A stretch of DNA of 23,237 nucleotides from an uncultured Gemmatimonadota bacterium. GTDB taxonomy: Bacteria > Gemmatimonadota > Gemmatimonadetes > Gemmatimonadales > GWC2-71-9. The stretch covers positions 1-23,237 of the forward strand of contig CALGOK010000097.1 of NCBI GenBank assembly GCA_937961295.1, written 5' to 3'. A model generated the notes under the pieces. It saw only the letters and a list, made by a program, of their open reading frames with translations. It was not told the origin of the DNA and ran no database searches. A program made the translations under genes and the position numbers. Positions 14,675-21,952 of this stretch are shown piece by piece; position 1 is the first letter of the stretch, and the number at the start of each line of letters is the position of its first letter.

Positions 14675-15430
14675 TCACGGCGTTGCTGCGTCGGGTCCCT
14701 CGAGCGTCACCCGTCCCGCTGGACACTCCATCGTCAGGCGCATCGTGCGGCCGGTCGCGGCGGCGACCGTCACGTGCAGATCGAGCTGTGTCAGGTGCTG
14801 GCGCAACGAATCGGGCGCTGGCGTGGCGAGTGTCATTCCCGCCAGCGTGCATCCGGTTGGCGTGGTGGTCGCCGGATGCGGCGTTGGCACCACCCACTCG
14901 ATGAAGAACGGCAGCAGCCACTCCTCGGCCAGTGCCGGCGGTGCGAAGGTGACCCAGCGCAGCGTATCGCCGGTGGTGGTGGCGCGCGATCCCGGCCGGA
15001 GCTCGCTGAGTGCCGTGCCACGCGCCGAGATGTCGCCGTGCAGCGCTGTGGCGTTCGGCGTGTAAACCGCCCAGCCGCTCGGGGTCAGGTCGCGGAATCG
15101 CGCCATCGCCTCCACCATCGCCGGACCGGCGGAATCGGCCGGATTGGGCGCCAGCAGCTCGAGGTACGTGGTGGGCCCGAGCGACAGGAGCGCGTTGCGG
15201 GTGCCACGCCCGGGGTGCACGCCGCCCATCGCCGGGGCCACGCCGGTGAGCTGTTCGAGCATCGCCATGCCGCGCTCGAGCGAGTCGATCGAGACGATCA
15301 CGTGGTCGACCACCGCGATGCCGGCGGTGTCGGCGATCGCAGCCGCGTCGGCGGTGGCCTCGTCGCCGGCCGAGCTGCAGCCGGCGATGAAGGCCACAAT
15401 GGTCAACATCAGGGCGAGTTGCCGTCTCAC
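14675..15430 (-). CDS. Glyoxalase-like (VOC superfamily) lipoprotein
   Basis: A 251-residue predicted lipoprotein. The lipobox FIAGC gives a lipidated Cys18, followed by a short low-complexity linker. About residues 40-215 match the glyoxalase-like domain type with VVDHVIVSIDSLERGMAMLE, GGVHPGRGTRNALLSLG and TTYLELLAPNP. The His of VDHV and the Glu of YLEL are in the places where VOC enzymes bind metal. Most members are cytoplasmic, so a lipid-anchored, exported form is unusual. Its GTG start overlaps the kinase stop by 4 bp (GTGA), so translation is probably coupled to the kinase. It ends 19 bp from the convergent hypothetical gene. The substrate is unknown. Confidence 0.75.
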   Translation of the reverse strand: MRRQLALMLTIVAFIAGCSSAGDEATADAAAIADTAGIAVVDHVIVSIDSLERGMAMLEQLTGVAPAMGGVHPGRGTRNALLSLGPTTYLELLAPNPADSAGPAMVEAMARFRDLTPSGWAVYTPNATALHGDISARGTALSELRPGSRATTTGDTLRWVTFAPPALAEEWLLPFFIEWVVPTPHPATTTPTGCTLAGMTLATPAPDSLRQHLTQLDLHVTVAAATGRTMRLTMECPAGRVTLEGPDAATP

Positions 15431-17679
15431 GAGTGCACGCTCCCGGGTCGGGCCGCCACCGGCATGGCGAGCCCCACCCGCTTGAGCAGGGCGTCGAATT
15501 CGGGCTCGCCGTGCGCGGGAGCCCAGAGATACTCGCCGAGGAATCCCATCGCGAACGGATCGCGCTGGTCAAGGGCGAGATGCATCCAGCGATAGAATGC
15601 TGGTCGGTCGCCGAGGTGCAGGTGCAGCGTGGCAATCGCCGGTGCACAGATGGTGGGGTCGGTCTCGCGCCGCTCCTCGAGCTCGGCGAGCAGCGCGCGC
15701 GCCTCGTCGTGGCGACCAAGGCCGATCAGCGCCGTCCCGTACTTCGCCACCTGCCAGCTTGCCCGGTGGCTCAGTTCCACGGCCTTGGCGAGCAGCTCGG
15801 CGGCCTCCGCGTACTCGCCCCTTCCGAGGTGGATGTAGCCGCCGATATGGTAGCCCTCGGGGAACTGCGGGTCGAGCTCGATCGGGCGCATCGCCAGGGT
15901 CAGCGCGTCGTCGAAGTTGCCAGCATAGGCGAGCATCACCGCTTCGCTCATGTATCCCATGAACGAGAGCGGGTCGAGCTGCCGGCCACGGCGCGCCGCC
16001 TCGACACCGGCCTGCTTGTGCCCAGCGAAGGCGAGGAAGAAGGCGTGCAGGAAGTGGTCGAAGCCGGCCCCCGGCTCGAGTTCGCGGGCGCGGTCGTAGA
16101 GCCGTTCTGCCTCGGCCCAGTTCCAGTCCCGGAAGATCGTGACCGCGGCCAGCAGTTCATGCGCGGGACCCGAGCGGGGGTTCGCCCTCAGGGCCTTGTC
16201 GGCGAGCTCCTGGAGCCGGGCCCAGGCGGAGAGCGGCTCGACGTACCCGAAGAATGCACAGATCACCAGCGGCGTCCCGAGTGCGGTGTAGGCTGGGGCG
16301 AAGTGAGGGTCGCGCTCCATCACTCGCTCGAGCAGCGGCGTGGCCTCGGGAAGTCGCATCAGTGACTGGCCGAGCATGTGCTTGGCCCGCAGGTACAGCT
16401 CGTAGGTCTCCGCGTCGGTCGATGGTCCGCTGCGGACCACCTGCTCCTCGTCGGTCAGGTGCGTCCGGAGCTCCTTGACGATGCAGCCCGAGATCCGTTC
16501 CTGCATCTCGAACACCTCGTCGATGCTCCCGCCGAACTTGTCGGCCCAGAGGTGGGCATCGGTGGTGCCGTCGATCAGCTGGGCGGTGATCCGCAGCTGC
16601 TTGCCGGCGCGCCGGACACTGCCCTCCAGCAGGTAGCGCACGTCGAGCAGCCGGGCGATCTCCTTGAGGTCGCCGGTGCGCTGGCGAGCAGCCGTGGCCG
16701 AGTTCCTGGCGATGACGCGCAGCCCGTTGAGCCGCCCGAGGTCGGCGGTGATCTCCTCGGTGAGGCCATCGGCCAGATAGGCGTCGTTGGCATCGGGCGA
16801 GAGATTGTCGAAGGGCAGCACCACGATCGACCGCGCGCCAGCAATGTCGGCCCGGGCGCGGCCATTGGTGCTGGAGTCGAGCAGGGCGGCGGCGAACTCG
16901 CCAGCGGTGGCGAACCGGTTTGCCGGGTCGCGCTCGAGTGCGCGCGCGATTGCGGCATCGCAGTGCGCGGGGGCATCCGGGCGCATCGACGCGAGTCGCG
17001 GCGGGTCGGGGGTGAAGCGCTTGACAAGAATCGACTGGAAGCTGGATCCGGTGAACGGCGGTTCGCCGGTGAGCAGCTCGAACAGGATGCAGCCGAGCGC
17101 GTAGACATCCGAGGCGGGGCCGATGTCGCTTTCGCCAGACGCGAGCTCGGGCGACATGTATGCCGCGGTGCCCAGCGCGGTGCCGGCCTGGGTGAGCGCG
17201 GTGTCGGCGGCGCTGCCGGCGACCTTGGCGATGCCGAAGTCGGCGAGCATCGCGTGTCCGCGGGAGACCAGGATGTTCTCGGGCTTGAGGTCGCGGTGAA
17301 TCACGCCCTCGGCGTGGGCATACTCCAGTGCGTCGGCCACTTCGCGGATCAGCCGGATCGCCTCGGCGGGGTCGAGTCGCTTCTCGCGCACGAGCACGTC
17401 GCGCAGCGATTCACCCTCGATCAGCGGCATCACGAAGAAGAGCTGCCCCTCGCTCTCGCCGGAGTCGAACACCGGGACGATGTGGGGATGCTGCAGCCGG
17501 GCCGCCGTCTCGATCTCGCGCAGGAACCGTTCGGCACCCACCGACTCGGCGATCGCGGGGAGCATCACCTTCACCGCCACGTCGCGGCCGTGCCGCAGGT
17601 CGCGCCCGCGATGGACCACCGCCATGCCGCCGCGGCCGAGCTCGTGGGTCAGGGTGTAGCGATCAGTGGAGAGGGGCAC
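15427..17679 (-). CDS. Ser/Thr protein kinase fused to TolB/FlgO-like domain and TPR repeats
   Basis: A 750-residue Hanks-type kinase. Residues about 8-270 form the kinase domain, with GRGGMAVVHRG glycine loop, Lys37 in VAVKVML, catalytic Asp130 in VIHRDLKPEN, Asp147 in DFGIAK and the YMSPE activation segment end. About 283-400 is a TolB/FlgO-like domain also seen fused to adenylate cyclases (VVLPFDNLSPDANDAYLADG...LLEGSVRRAGKQLRI). The rest, about 420-720, is TPR-type helical repeats. I see no transmembrane segment, unlike PknB, so it is likely cytoplasmic. The GTG start lacks a Shine-Dalgarno but sits at the predicted +1 of a good promoter, suggesting leaderless expression. It overlaps the downstream glyoxalase-like lipoprotein gene. 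Confidence 0.9.
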   Translation of the reverse strand: MPLSTDRYTLTHELGRGGMAVVHRGRDLRHGRDVAVKVMLPAIAESVGAERFLREIETAARLQHPHIVPVFDSGESEGQLFFVMPLIEGESLRDVLVREKRLDPAEAIRLIREVADALEYAHAEGVIHRDLKPENILVSRGHAMLADFGIAKVAGSAADTALTQAGTALGTAAYMSPELASGESDIGPASDVYALGCILFELLTGEPPFTGSSFQSILVKRFTPDPPRLASMRPDAPAHCDAAIARALERDPANRFATAGEFAAALLDSSTNGRARADIAGARSIVVLPFDNLSPDANDAYLADGLTEEITADLGRLNGLRVIARNSATAARQRTGDLKEIARLLDVRYLLEGSVRRAGKQLRITAQLIDGTTDAHLWADKFGGSIDEVFEMQERISGCIVKELRTHLTDEEQVVRSGPSTDAETYELYLRAKHMLGQSLMRLPEATPLLERVMERDPHFAPAYTALGTPLVICAFFGYVEPLSAWARLQELADKALRANPRSGPAHELLAAVTIFRDWNWAEAERLYDRARELEPGAGFDHFLHAFFLAFAGHKQAGVEAARRGRQLDPLSFMGYMSEAVMLAYAGNFDDALTLAMRPIELDPQFPEGYHIGGYIHLGRGEYAEAAELLAKAVELSHRASWQVAKYGTALIGLGRHDEARALLAELEERRETDPTICAPAIATLHLHLGDRPAFYRWMHLALDQRDPFAMGFLGEYLWAPAHGEPEFDALLKRVGLAMPVAARPGSVHS

Positions 17680-17685
17680 CCTGCA

Positions 17686-17713
17686 AAGGTACCCCGACCG
17701 GCGACGTGGGCAA
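17686..17713 (-). promoter_or_regulatory. Promoter of the kinase gene, predicted leaderless
   Basis: On the minus strand TTGCCC (17713-17708) and TACCTT (17691-17686) are spaced by 16 bp. The kinase GTG begins 6 nt after the -10 hexamer, where transcription would start. No ribosome site can fit between. Confidence 0.45.
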
Positions 17714-17718
17714 TCCGA

Positions 17719-17928
17719 CTATGGCGTGACCACGATCGTGAAGCCCTCACCCCAGCCGGGGTGCGAGGTGCAGTGCCTGCGATAGGTGCAGGGGTGGAAT
17801 CGTTGCCGTGGCCGCTGAGCGACAAGCACCCAGCGCCGGAGACTGGCGACAGCACGGCCCGCGAGAAGGTCGCGGTGATGGGGAGCATGGGACGGCTCCC
17901 CAGTGGAGAGTCGCAGGACGAGGTGCTG
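17719..17928 (-). pseudogene. 3' remnant of a fifth Ig-like/cupredoxin lipoprotein gene
   Basis: Directly after the stop of the last intact lipoprotein gene, and in the same frame, 69 sense codons run to a TAG at 17719-17721. The first 40 or so make no recognisable protein. The last 26 (about 17722-17799) read as a cupredoxin C-terminus: TYRRHCTSHPGWGEGFTIVV and then TP. This aligns with the ends of the neighbours (for example TYVIGCESHMYWEEWLTVVV then TP). It keeps Cys-x-x-His-Pro-Gly but has Trp where type-1 copper proteins usually have the Met ligand. No start codon or signal peptide is associated, so it looks like a deletion relic of another copy. Confidence 0.6.
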
Positions 17929-19263
17929 TCACGGGAGGACCGTCACGATGAAGGTGATCGTCAACTGAGGTCCGAGGGTGCAGTAGCCGACATAGGTACC
18001 GGACGTCTCGAACAGTTGCTCGACAATGTGGCTCGGGCCGACCATGAGTGGACCGATCTCCCGAATGTACCGGGGTGCCCTCGGGTCAGACACGTCCTCG
18101 ACACGGTAGACGCAATCGGAGGAGACCTCGGAGTAGAGGCGGATCGGTGTGCCGGCCGTGCCCACTACGTGATTGGGGTTCCAGTAGAACCACCCCCAAC
18201 CCTGATCCAGCAGGCCCAAGTCGTAGACCCGGAACTGGGCCGTGCTCGGGACCAGGTCGCTGGCCGAGCCGATCACGACGAAGTCGTCCCGACTCGCCGC
18301 TGTGTCGATCGGGATGTTGAGCCGGGCATGACCAAGGCTGTCGGTGGTGCCGGTGACGGGGTCGCGGGCTCCGGAGGTTGCCTGCACCCGTGCCGAGACC
18401 GGTGTGCCGGCGATCGGGTTGCCGTGTGCGTCGCTGACCCGCAGCAGCAACGCGGGGGATCCGGATTTGCCACGTTGCCATGCGCGGACCATGGTCTCGC
18501 CCGGACTCACCTGGAACCAGTGCACAACCGCCGCCGGACCCGCGACCGCCAGTGCCTGGACGACCGCAATCCGTCCATCAGGCCGGAGGCCGCGCAGGTA
18601 GAAGGACCCATACTGCACTCCGGCGCGGGAGCTCAGCTGCCACCTGCCGCGCACCAGACCGTTCGCGTCGGTGACCGAGTCGGTCAGCGACAGTCCACCA
18701 CTCCCTGCCACCGGCTCCCCGCTGACCGGCGCACCTTGCCACGTGACCCGGGCGACGAGCAGCTCGGGGAGCATGCTGGCCACCACTCCCTGCTGTTCGT
18801 TGCCGGAGACGAGCGTGATCTCCGGGTGGCTCGCGGTTGCGGTGAAGGTGACGGCCGACGCGGGCGCGTCGGACAGGACCGCCTGAGCGGCGATCTCCAC
18901 GCCGGGTGTCGTGGGCAGGATCCAGGTGGCCGAGGCAATGCCGCGTGCGTCCGACGGCCCATATCCAGCTATCGAGCCGTGCATGGTTCGCCACTCGACC
19001 CGTGCCCCGGGCACCGGCCTTCCGTCGCGCGTCACCAGCACGCGCAGCGAGTCACCCAAGGCGCGACCCGTCATGCCGTGTTGCTGGTCGCCGGACCGGG
19101 CGGCATGGGCCAGCGCCAGCGTCGCCTCCTCATCGATCGTCGATGCGCCATCCGCGCACCCGTGCAGCAGGGCGATTGCGGCCAGCATGACCAACGGCCG
19201 GCTCGCGGGGCCGGTCGGCCTGCCCGATCGGCGATCGGACGGGAGCAGCAGGTTCCGGCTCAC
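17929..19263 (-). CDS. Ig-like repeat lipoprotein A with cupredoxin-like C-terminal domain
   Basis: A 444-residue predicted lipoprotein. A basic N-terminus and hydrophobic VMLAAIALLHGC give a lipidated Cys near residue 36. The mature protein opens with the motif SGDQQHGMTGRALGDSLRVLV shared by all four paralogs. Three invasin/Big_1-type Ig-like domains follow (for example VTDANGLVRGRWQL and VSDAHGNPIAGTPVSA), then a C-terminal cupredoxin-like sandwich ending TYVGYCTLGPQ. In that domain Cys384 and Cys428 occupy places equal to the His and Cys copper ligands of paralog C, and the second His is missing. The GTG start overlaps the stop of paralog B (GTGA). The role is unknown; surface binding or cell-envelope adhesion is possible. 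Confidence 0.75.
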   Translation of the reverse strand: MSRNLLLPSDRRSGRPTGPASRPLVMLAAIALLHGCADGASTIDEEATLALAHAARSGDQQHGMTGRALGDSLRVLVTRDGRPVPGARVEWRTMHGSIAGYGPSDARGIASATWILPTTPGVEIAAQAVLSDAPASAVTFTATASHPEITLVSGNEQQGVVASMLPELLVARVTWQGAPVSGEPVAGSGGLSLTDSVTDANGLVRGRWQLSSRAGVQYGSFYLRGLRPDGRIAVVQALAVAGPAAVVHWFQVSPGETMVRAWQRGKSGSPALLLRVSDAHGNPIAGTPVSARVQATSGARDPVTGTTDSLGHARLNIPIDTAASRDDFVVIGSASDLVPSTAQFRVYDLGLLDQGWGWFYWNPNHVVGTAGTPIRLYSEVSSDCVYRVEDVSDPRAPRYIREIGPLMVGPSHIVEQLFETSGTYVGYCTLGPQLTITFIVTVLP

Positions 19264-20588
19264 GGCGTCACCTCCACGGTGAGAATGTCGGACGTCGCAT
19301 CCTGGTTGTCGCAGACGAAGCGGTAGCCGCCCGGGGTGTCGAACCGGCGTTCGAGCACGCCATTGGCGCTCGATGCCAGTGAGCCCGCCATCCCCAGGTG
19401 ACGGATCTCGCCCGAGGGGAGCACCTCCTCGAGCCGGAACGGGCAGGCGTACCACGTGGGGCCACCCAGTCGCACCGTGGTCCCGGCTCGGACGGTGGTG
19501 CGTACCTGGTCCCAGTAGTAGCCGAACCCATGCCAATCATTCAGGCGGAAGTCGAAGATCCGGTAGTCGATGCCGAGGTCTGGCAGGCTCGGCGTCGACG
19601 CGCCGACGGAGAAGTCGTCCGCTGCGTCTGCCCCGGACAACGTGAACGATCGTTGCAGCACGCCGCTGATGTCGGTCGTACCGGCGAGGGTGCGCACGGT
19701 CGTGCCGCGCTCGGCTCGCAGGGTCAGAGTGACCGGCACGTGCGGAACGCCGTTGCCGAACGCGTCGAGCAGGGTGGCAGAGACCGGGAGTGGTGCTGCG
19801 TTGCCCCGACGCCATTGCAGAAACGCGGCGACGTTTTGCCAGGCATGCGTCCACTGCAGCTTCACCGCGGGACCGGGGAGCGCGATGGCGTAGAAGCTCG
19901 CCTGGGGACCGTCGGGAGCCCAGGCGCGGGGCCGGGCGACCACCGACTGCAGTCCTGCGGCCTCACCGAGCTGCCAGGTGGCGGTGATCTCCCCCGCAGC
20001 GTCCGTCTCGTCCGCCGACGGTGTGACCGTGCCCCCCAGCCACTCGATGGGCTCTCCCGCCATCGCTCTCCCCTGCCAGGTGAGGCGCGCCCTCAGCGGG
20101 ACGGGAACCACGCTGCCTACCTGGACCTCGTGCTGATTGTGTCCGATGACCGTGAACACCGGTTCGATCACCGTCGCGACGAAGTCGACGGGGGGAGACG
20201 CGCGATCCGCGAGCGCTGCGCGGGCCCGCTGAGTGCCCGCTCCGCCCCGCCCCAGCCTCCAGGTCGCGGTGGCCTCCCCACTCGCATCAGTCGGTCCGTC
20301 GGCGGTGATCTCGCCGTACTGGGTACTCCAGACGATCGCGACACCGGAGACCGGCGCCCCGTTGCGGGTCACCACCACCCGCAACGGTGCGGACAGGGCA
20401 CGTCCGGGCATCCCATCCTGGCGATTGCCGGCGTCGCGTGCGTGGCTCAGCGCCAGGTGGGCCTGCGGGGGCGGCGGGGGAACCGGCGTTCCCGGACCGG
20501 CGGGATCGCCGCTGCAGGCGGCGGCGAGGAGCACAGTGGCCAGGCCGACCAGGGATTGATGCCGACGTGTTCCGCCGTTCATTGTCAT
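19260..20588 (-). CDS. Ig-like repeat lipoprotein B with cupredoxin-like C-terminal domain
   Basis: A 442-residue predicted lipoprotein. Signal peptide LVGLATVLLAAAC gives Cys25, followed by a Gly/Pro-rich linker (PAGPGTPVPPPPP). Then come the shared GNRQDGMPGRALSAPLRVVV motif, Big_1-like Ig domains (GPTDASGEATATW, DAAGEITATWQL, LDAFGNGVPHVPVTL) and a cupredoxin-like end. Cys382 (WYACPFRLEE) and Cys426 (YRFVCDNQD) replace the His...Cys copper pair, 44 residues apart. The ATG at 20588 has GAGGAG 6 nt upstream. A longer upstream frame runs into paralog C and is rejected. It is closest to paralog D, including a 55-nt identical DNA stretch. It begins 35 bp after paralog C. Confidence 0.8.
   Translation of the reverse strand: MTMNGGTRRHQSLVGLATVLLAAACSGDPAGPGTPVPPPPPQAHLALSHARDAGNRQDGMPGRALSAPLRVVVTRNGAPVSGVAIVWSTQYGEITADGPTDASGEATATWRLGRGGAGTQRARAALADRASPPVDFVATVIEPVFTVIGHNQHEVQVGSVVPVPLRARLTWQGRAMAGEPIEWLGGTVTPSADETDAAGEITATWQLGEAAGLQSVVARPRAWAPDGPQASFYAIALPGPAVKLQWTHAWQNVAAFLQWRRGNAAPLPVSATLLDAFGNGVPHVPVTLTLRAERGTTVRTLAGTTDISGVLQRSFTLSGADAADDFSVGASTPSLPDLGIDYRIFDFRLNDWHGFGYYWDQVRTTVRAGTTVRLGGPTWYACPFRLEEVLPSGEIRHLGMAGSLASSANGVLERRFDTPGGYRFVCDNQDATSDILTVEVTP
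20470..20524 (+). repeat. 55-nt direct repeat, copy 1 (lipoprotein B linker)
   Basis: This stretch is identical to 23183-23237 at the right edge of the window. On the minus strand it encodes the end of the signal peptide and the Gly/Pro linker (AACSGDPAGPGTPVPPPP). The match may continue beyond the window. Confidence 0.9.
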
Positions 20589-20623
20589 GGGTCGCTCCTC
20601 GGCCATTTGTCTGGGCTGCACGA

Positions 20624-21952
20624 TCACGGCGTGACGACGACGGTCAGCCACTCTTCCCAGTACATGTGCGACTCGCAGCCGATCACATAGGTGCCCGGCG
20701 TGTCGAATCGATACTGGAGCATTGCAGTCTGATGTGGCTCGACGGAGCCCACGGTGCCGATGATGGTCGCGTTCCATGCCTCATCGAGGGTGACGAAGCG
20801 GAGCGGATGGCTTCGGCTGGTGCGGGTCGCCCACTGGACCGTCGTGCCGGCGGGCACGCTGACCGTGCTCGTCTCCCAGTTGTCGCCCCACGGTCCGTTC
20901 ACGGCCACGAAGTCTGCAACACGGACGGCGGTCCCGAACTGGTTGCCGCCCTGGAGAGCGGCCAGCACGGTGAAGTCCTGACCCGCGCTGACGCCATTGA
21001 TGTGGAGCACGCCCCGGCTGACTCCCAATGCATCGCTCGCGACGGCCACCGGGCCGATGGTCACTCCTCCCGCGGCGCTGATCGACCAGGAAATGGTCGC
21101 GTCGGGAACCTCGTTGCCGAATGCGTCCGTCACCCGTCCGCCGACCACCACCTCGCCGGCCCGGCCCCGGGTCCAGAAGCGCGTCGTCGTGCCCCAAGGC
21201 TCCACCCTGGTGGCGGGTCCCGGTGCCGCCGAACCATGGAAGCTCGCAGACGGTCCATTGGCACCAAGGCGCCGGAGCCGCAGGGCGACGCTGGCCTGAC
21301 CGGCCCGAGTGCCCAAGCGCCAGGTGCCTCGCACGAAGCCGTTGGCATCGCTGACGGCGTCACCGGCAACCTGCCCCCCAACCCACTCCACCGGCTCACC
21401 GACGATCGGCGTACCGCGCCAGGTCACCCGGGCCAGCAGGTCGCTGTCCACCACTGTCCCGACCACGCCGTGTTGCCCGCTGCCGGCGACGATCTCGATG
21501 TCCGGATGACTGGCATTGACGTCGAACGCCACCCCCTCGTCGAGGCGATCCTGCAGGTAGGCCCATGCCCACCGGGCGCCCCCGATGCGGGACGGCAGGG
21601 TCCAGGTCGCTGTCGCGATTCCGTGTTGATCGGATGGACCATTGCCGACGACGGTGCCGTACTCGGTCGTCCAGAAGACCTCGACTCCCGCCGCGGGTCG
21701 CCCCTGGCGGGTGACCACCACCCGCAACGGTTTGTCGAGCGCCCGGCCCGTCATCCCGGCTTGGTTGTTGCCGGACTCCGTGGCATGTCGGATCGTCAGG
21801 GGGGCTTCGGTCCCGGCGGTCGACGGTTCGCCGGCACATCCCGACAGGATGCCAATCGCGCCGAACAGTGCCAGCGACCGCGCGATGCGGGATGCCGTCA
21901 CCCCGGAGCGGCGATCGATCCGGTCATGCGTGGCAGCTCGGGCGTGACTCAT
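20624..21952 (-). CDS. Ig-like repeat lipoprotein C with retained copper-type site
   Basis: A 442-residue predicted lipoprotein. The basic N-terminus and LFGAIGILSGC provide a good lipobox (Cys near residue 39). The shared motif SGNNQAGMTGRALDKPLRVVV opens the mature protein, followed by Big_1-like domains (GPSDQHGIATATW, VSDANGFVRGTWRL, VTDAFGNEVPDATISW). The C-terminal domain is the most plastocyanin/azurin-like of the set: VPAGTTVQWATRTSRSHPLRF with His382, then FDTPGTYVIGCESHMYWEEW with Cys426, His429 and Met430. These could be a His-Cys-His type-1 copper site, although the Met comes earlier than usual. The ATG overlaps the stop of paralog D (ATGA). It belongs to the same subtype as paralog A. 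Confidence 0.8.
   Translation of the reverse strand: MSHARAATHDRIDRRSGVTASRIARSLALFGAIGILSGCAGEPSTAGTEAPLTIRHATESGNNQAGMTGRALDKPLRVVVTRQGRPAAGVEVFWTTEYGTVVGNGPSDQHGIATATWTLPSRIGGARWAWAYLQDRLDEGVAFDVNASHPDIEIVAGSGQHGVVGTVVDSDLLARVTWRGTPIVGEPVEWVGGQVAGDAVSDANGFVRGTWRLGTRAGQASVALRLRRLGANGPSASFHGSAAPGPATRVEPWGTTTRFWTRGRAGEVVVGGRVTDAFGNEVPDATISWSISAAGGVTIGPVAVASDALGVSRGVLHINGVSAGQDFTVLAALQGGNQFGTAVRVADFVAVNGPWGDNWETSTVSVPAGTTVQWATRTSRSHPLRFVTLDEAWNATIIGTVGSVEPHQTAMLQYRFDTPGTYVIGCESHMYWEEWLTVVVTP

Noticed and set aside
16378..19326. A 982-codon plus-strand frame opposite the kinase and lipoprotein A
   Set aside because: It crosses two unrelated minus-strand genes and their intergenic region, and its translation shows only shadow composition.
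20589..20777. An upstream extension of lipoprotein B by about 63 residues
   Set aside because: The extra codons overlap the end of lipoprotein C and encode no signal peptide. The ATG at 20588 has a strong GAGGAG site and is followed by a proper lipoprotein signal.
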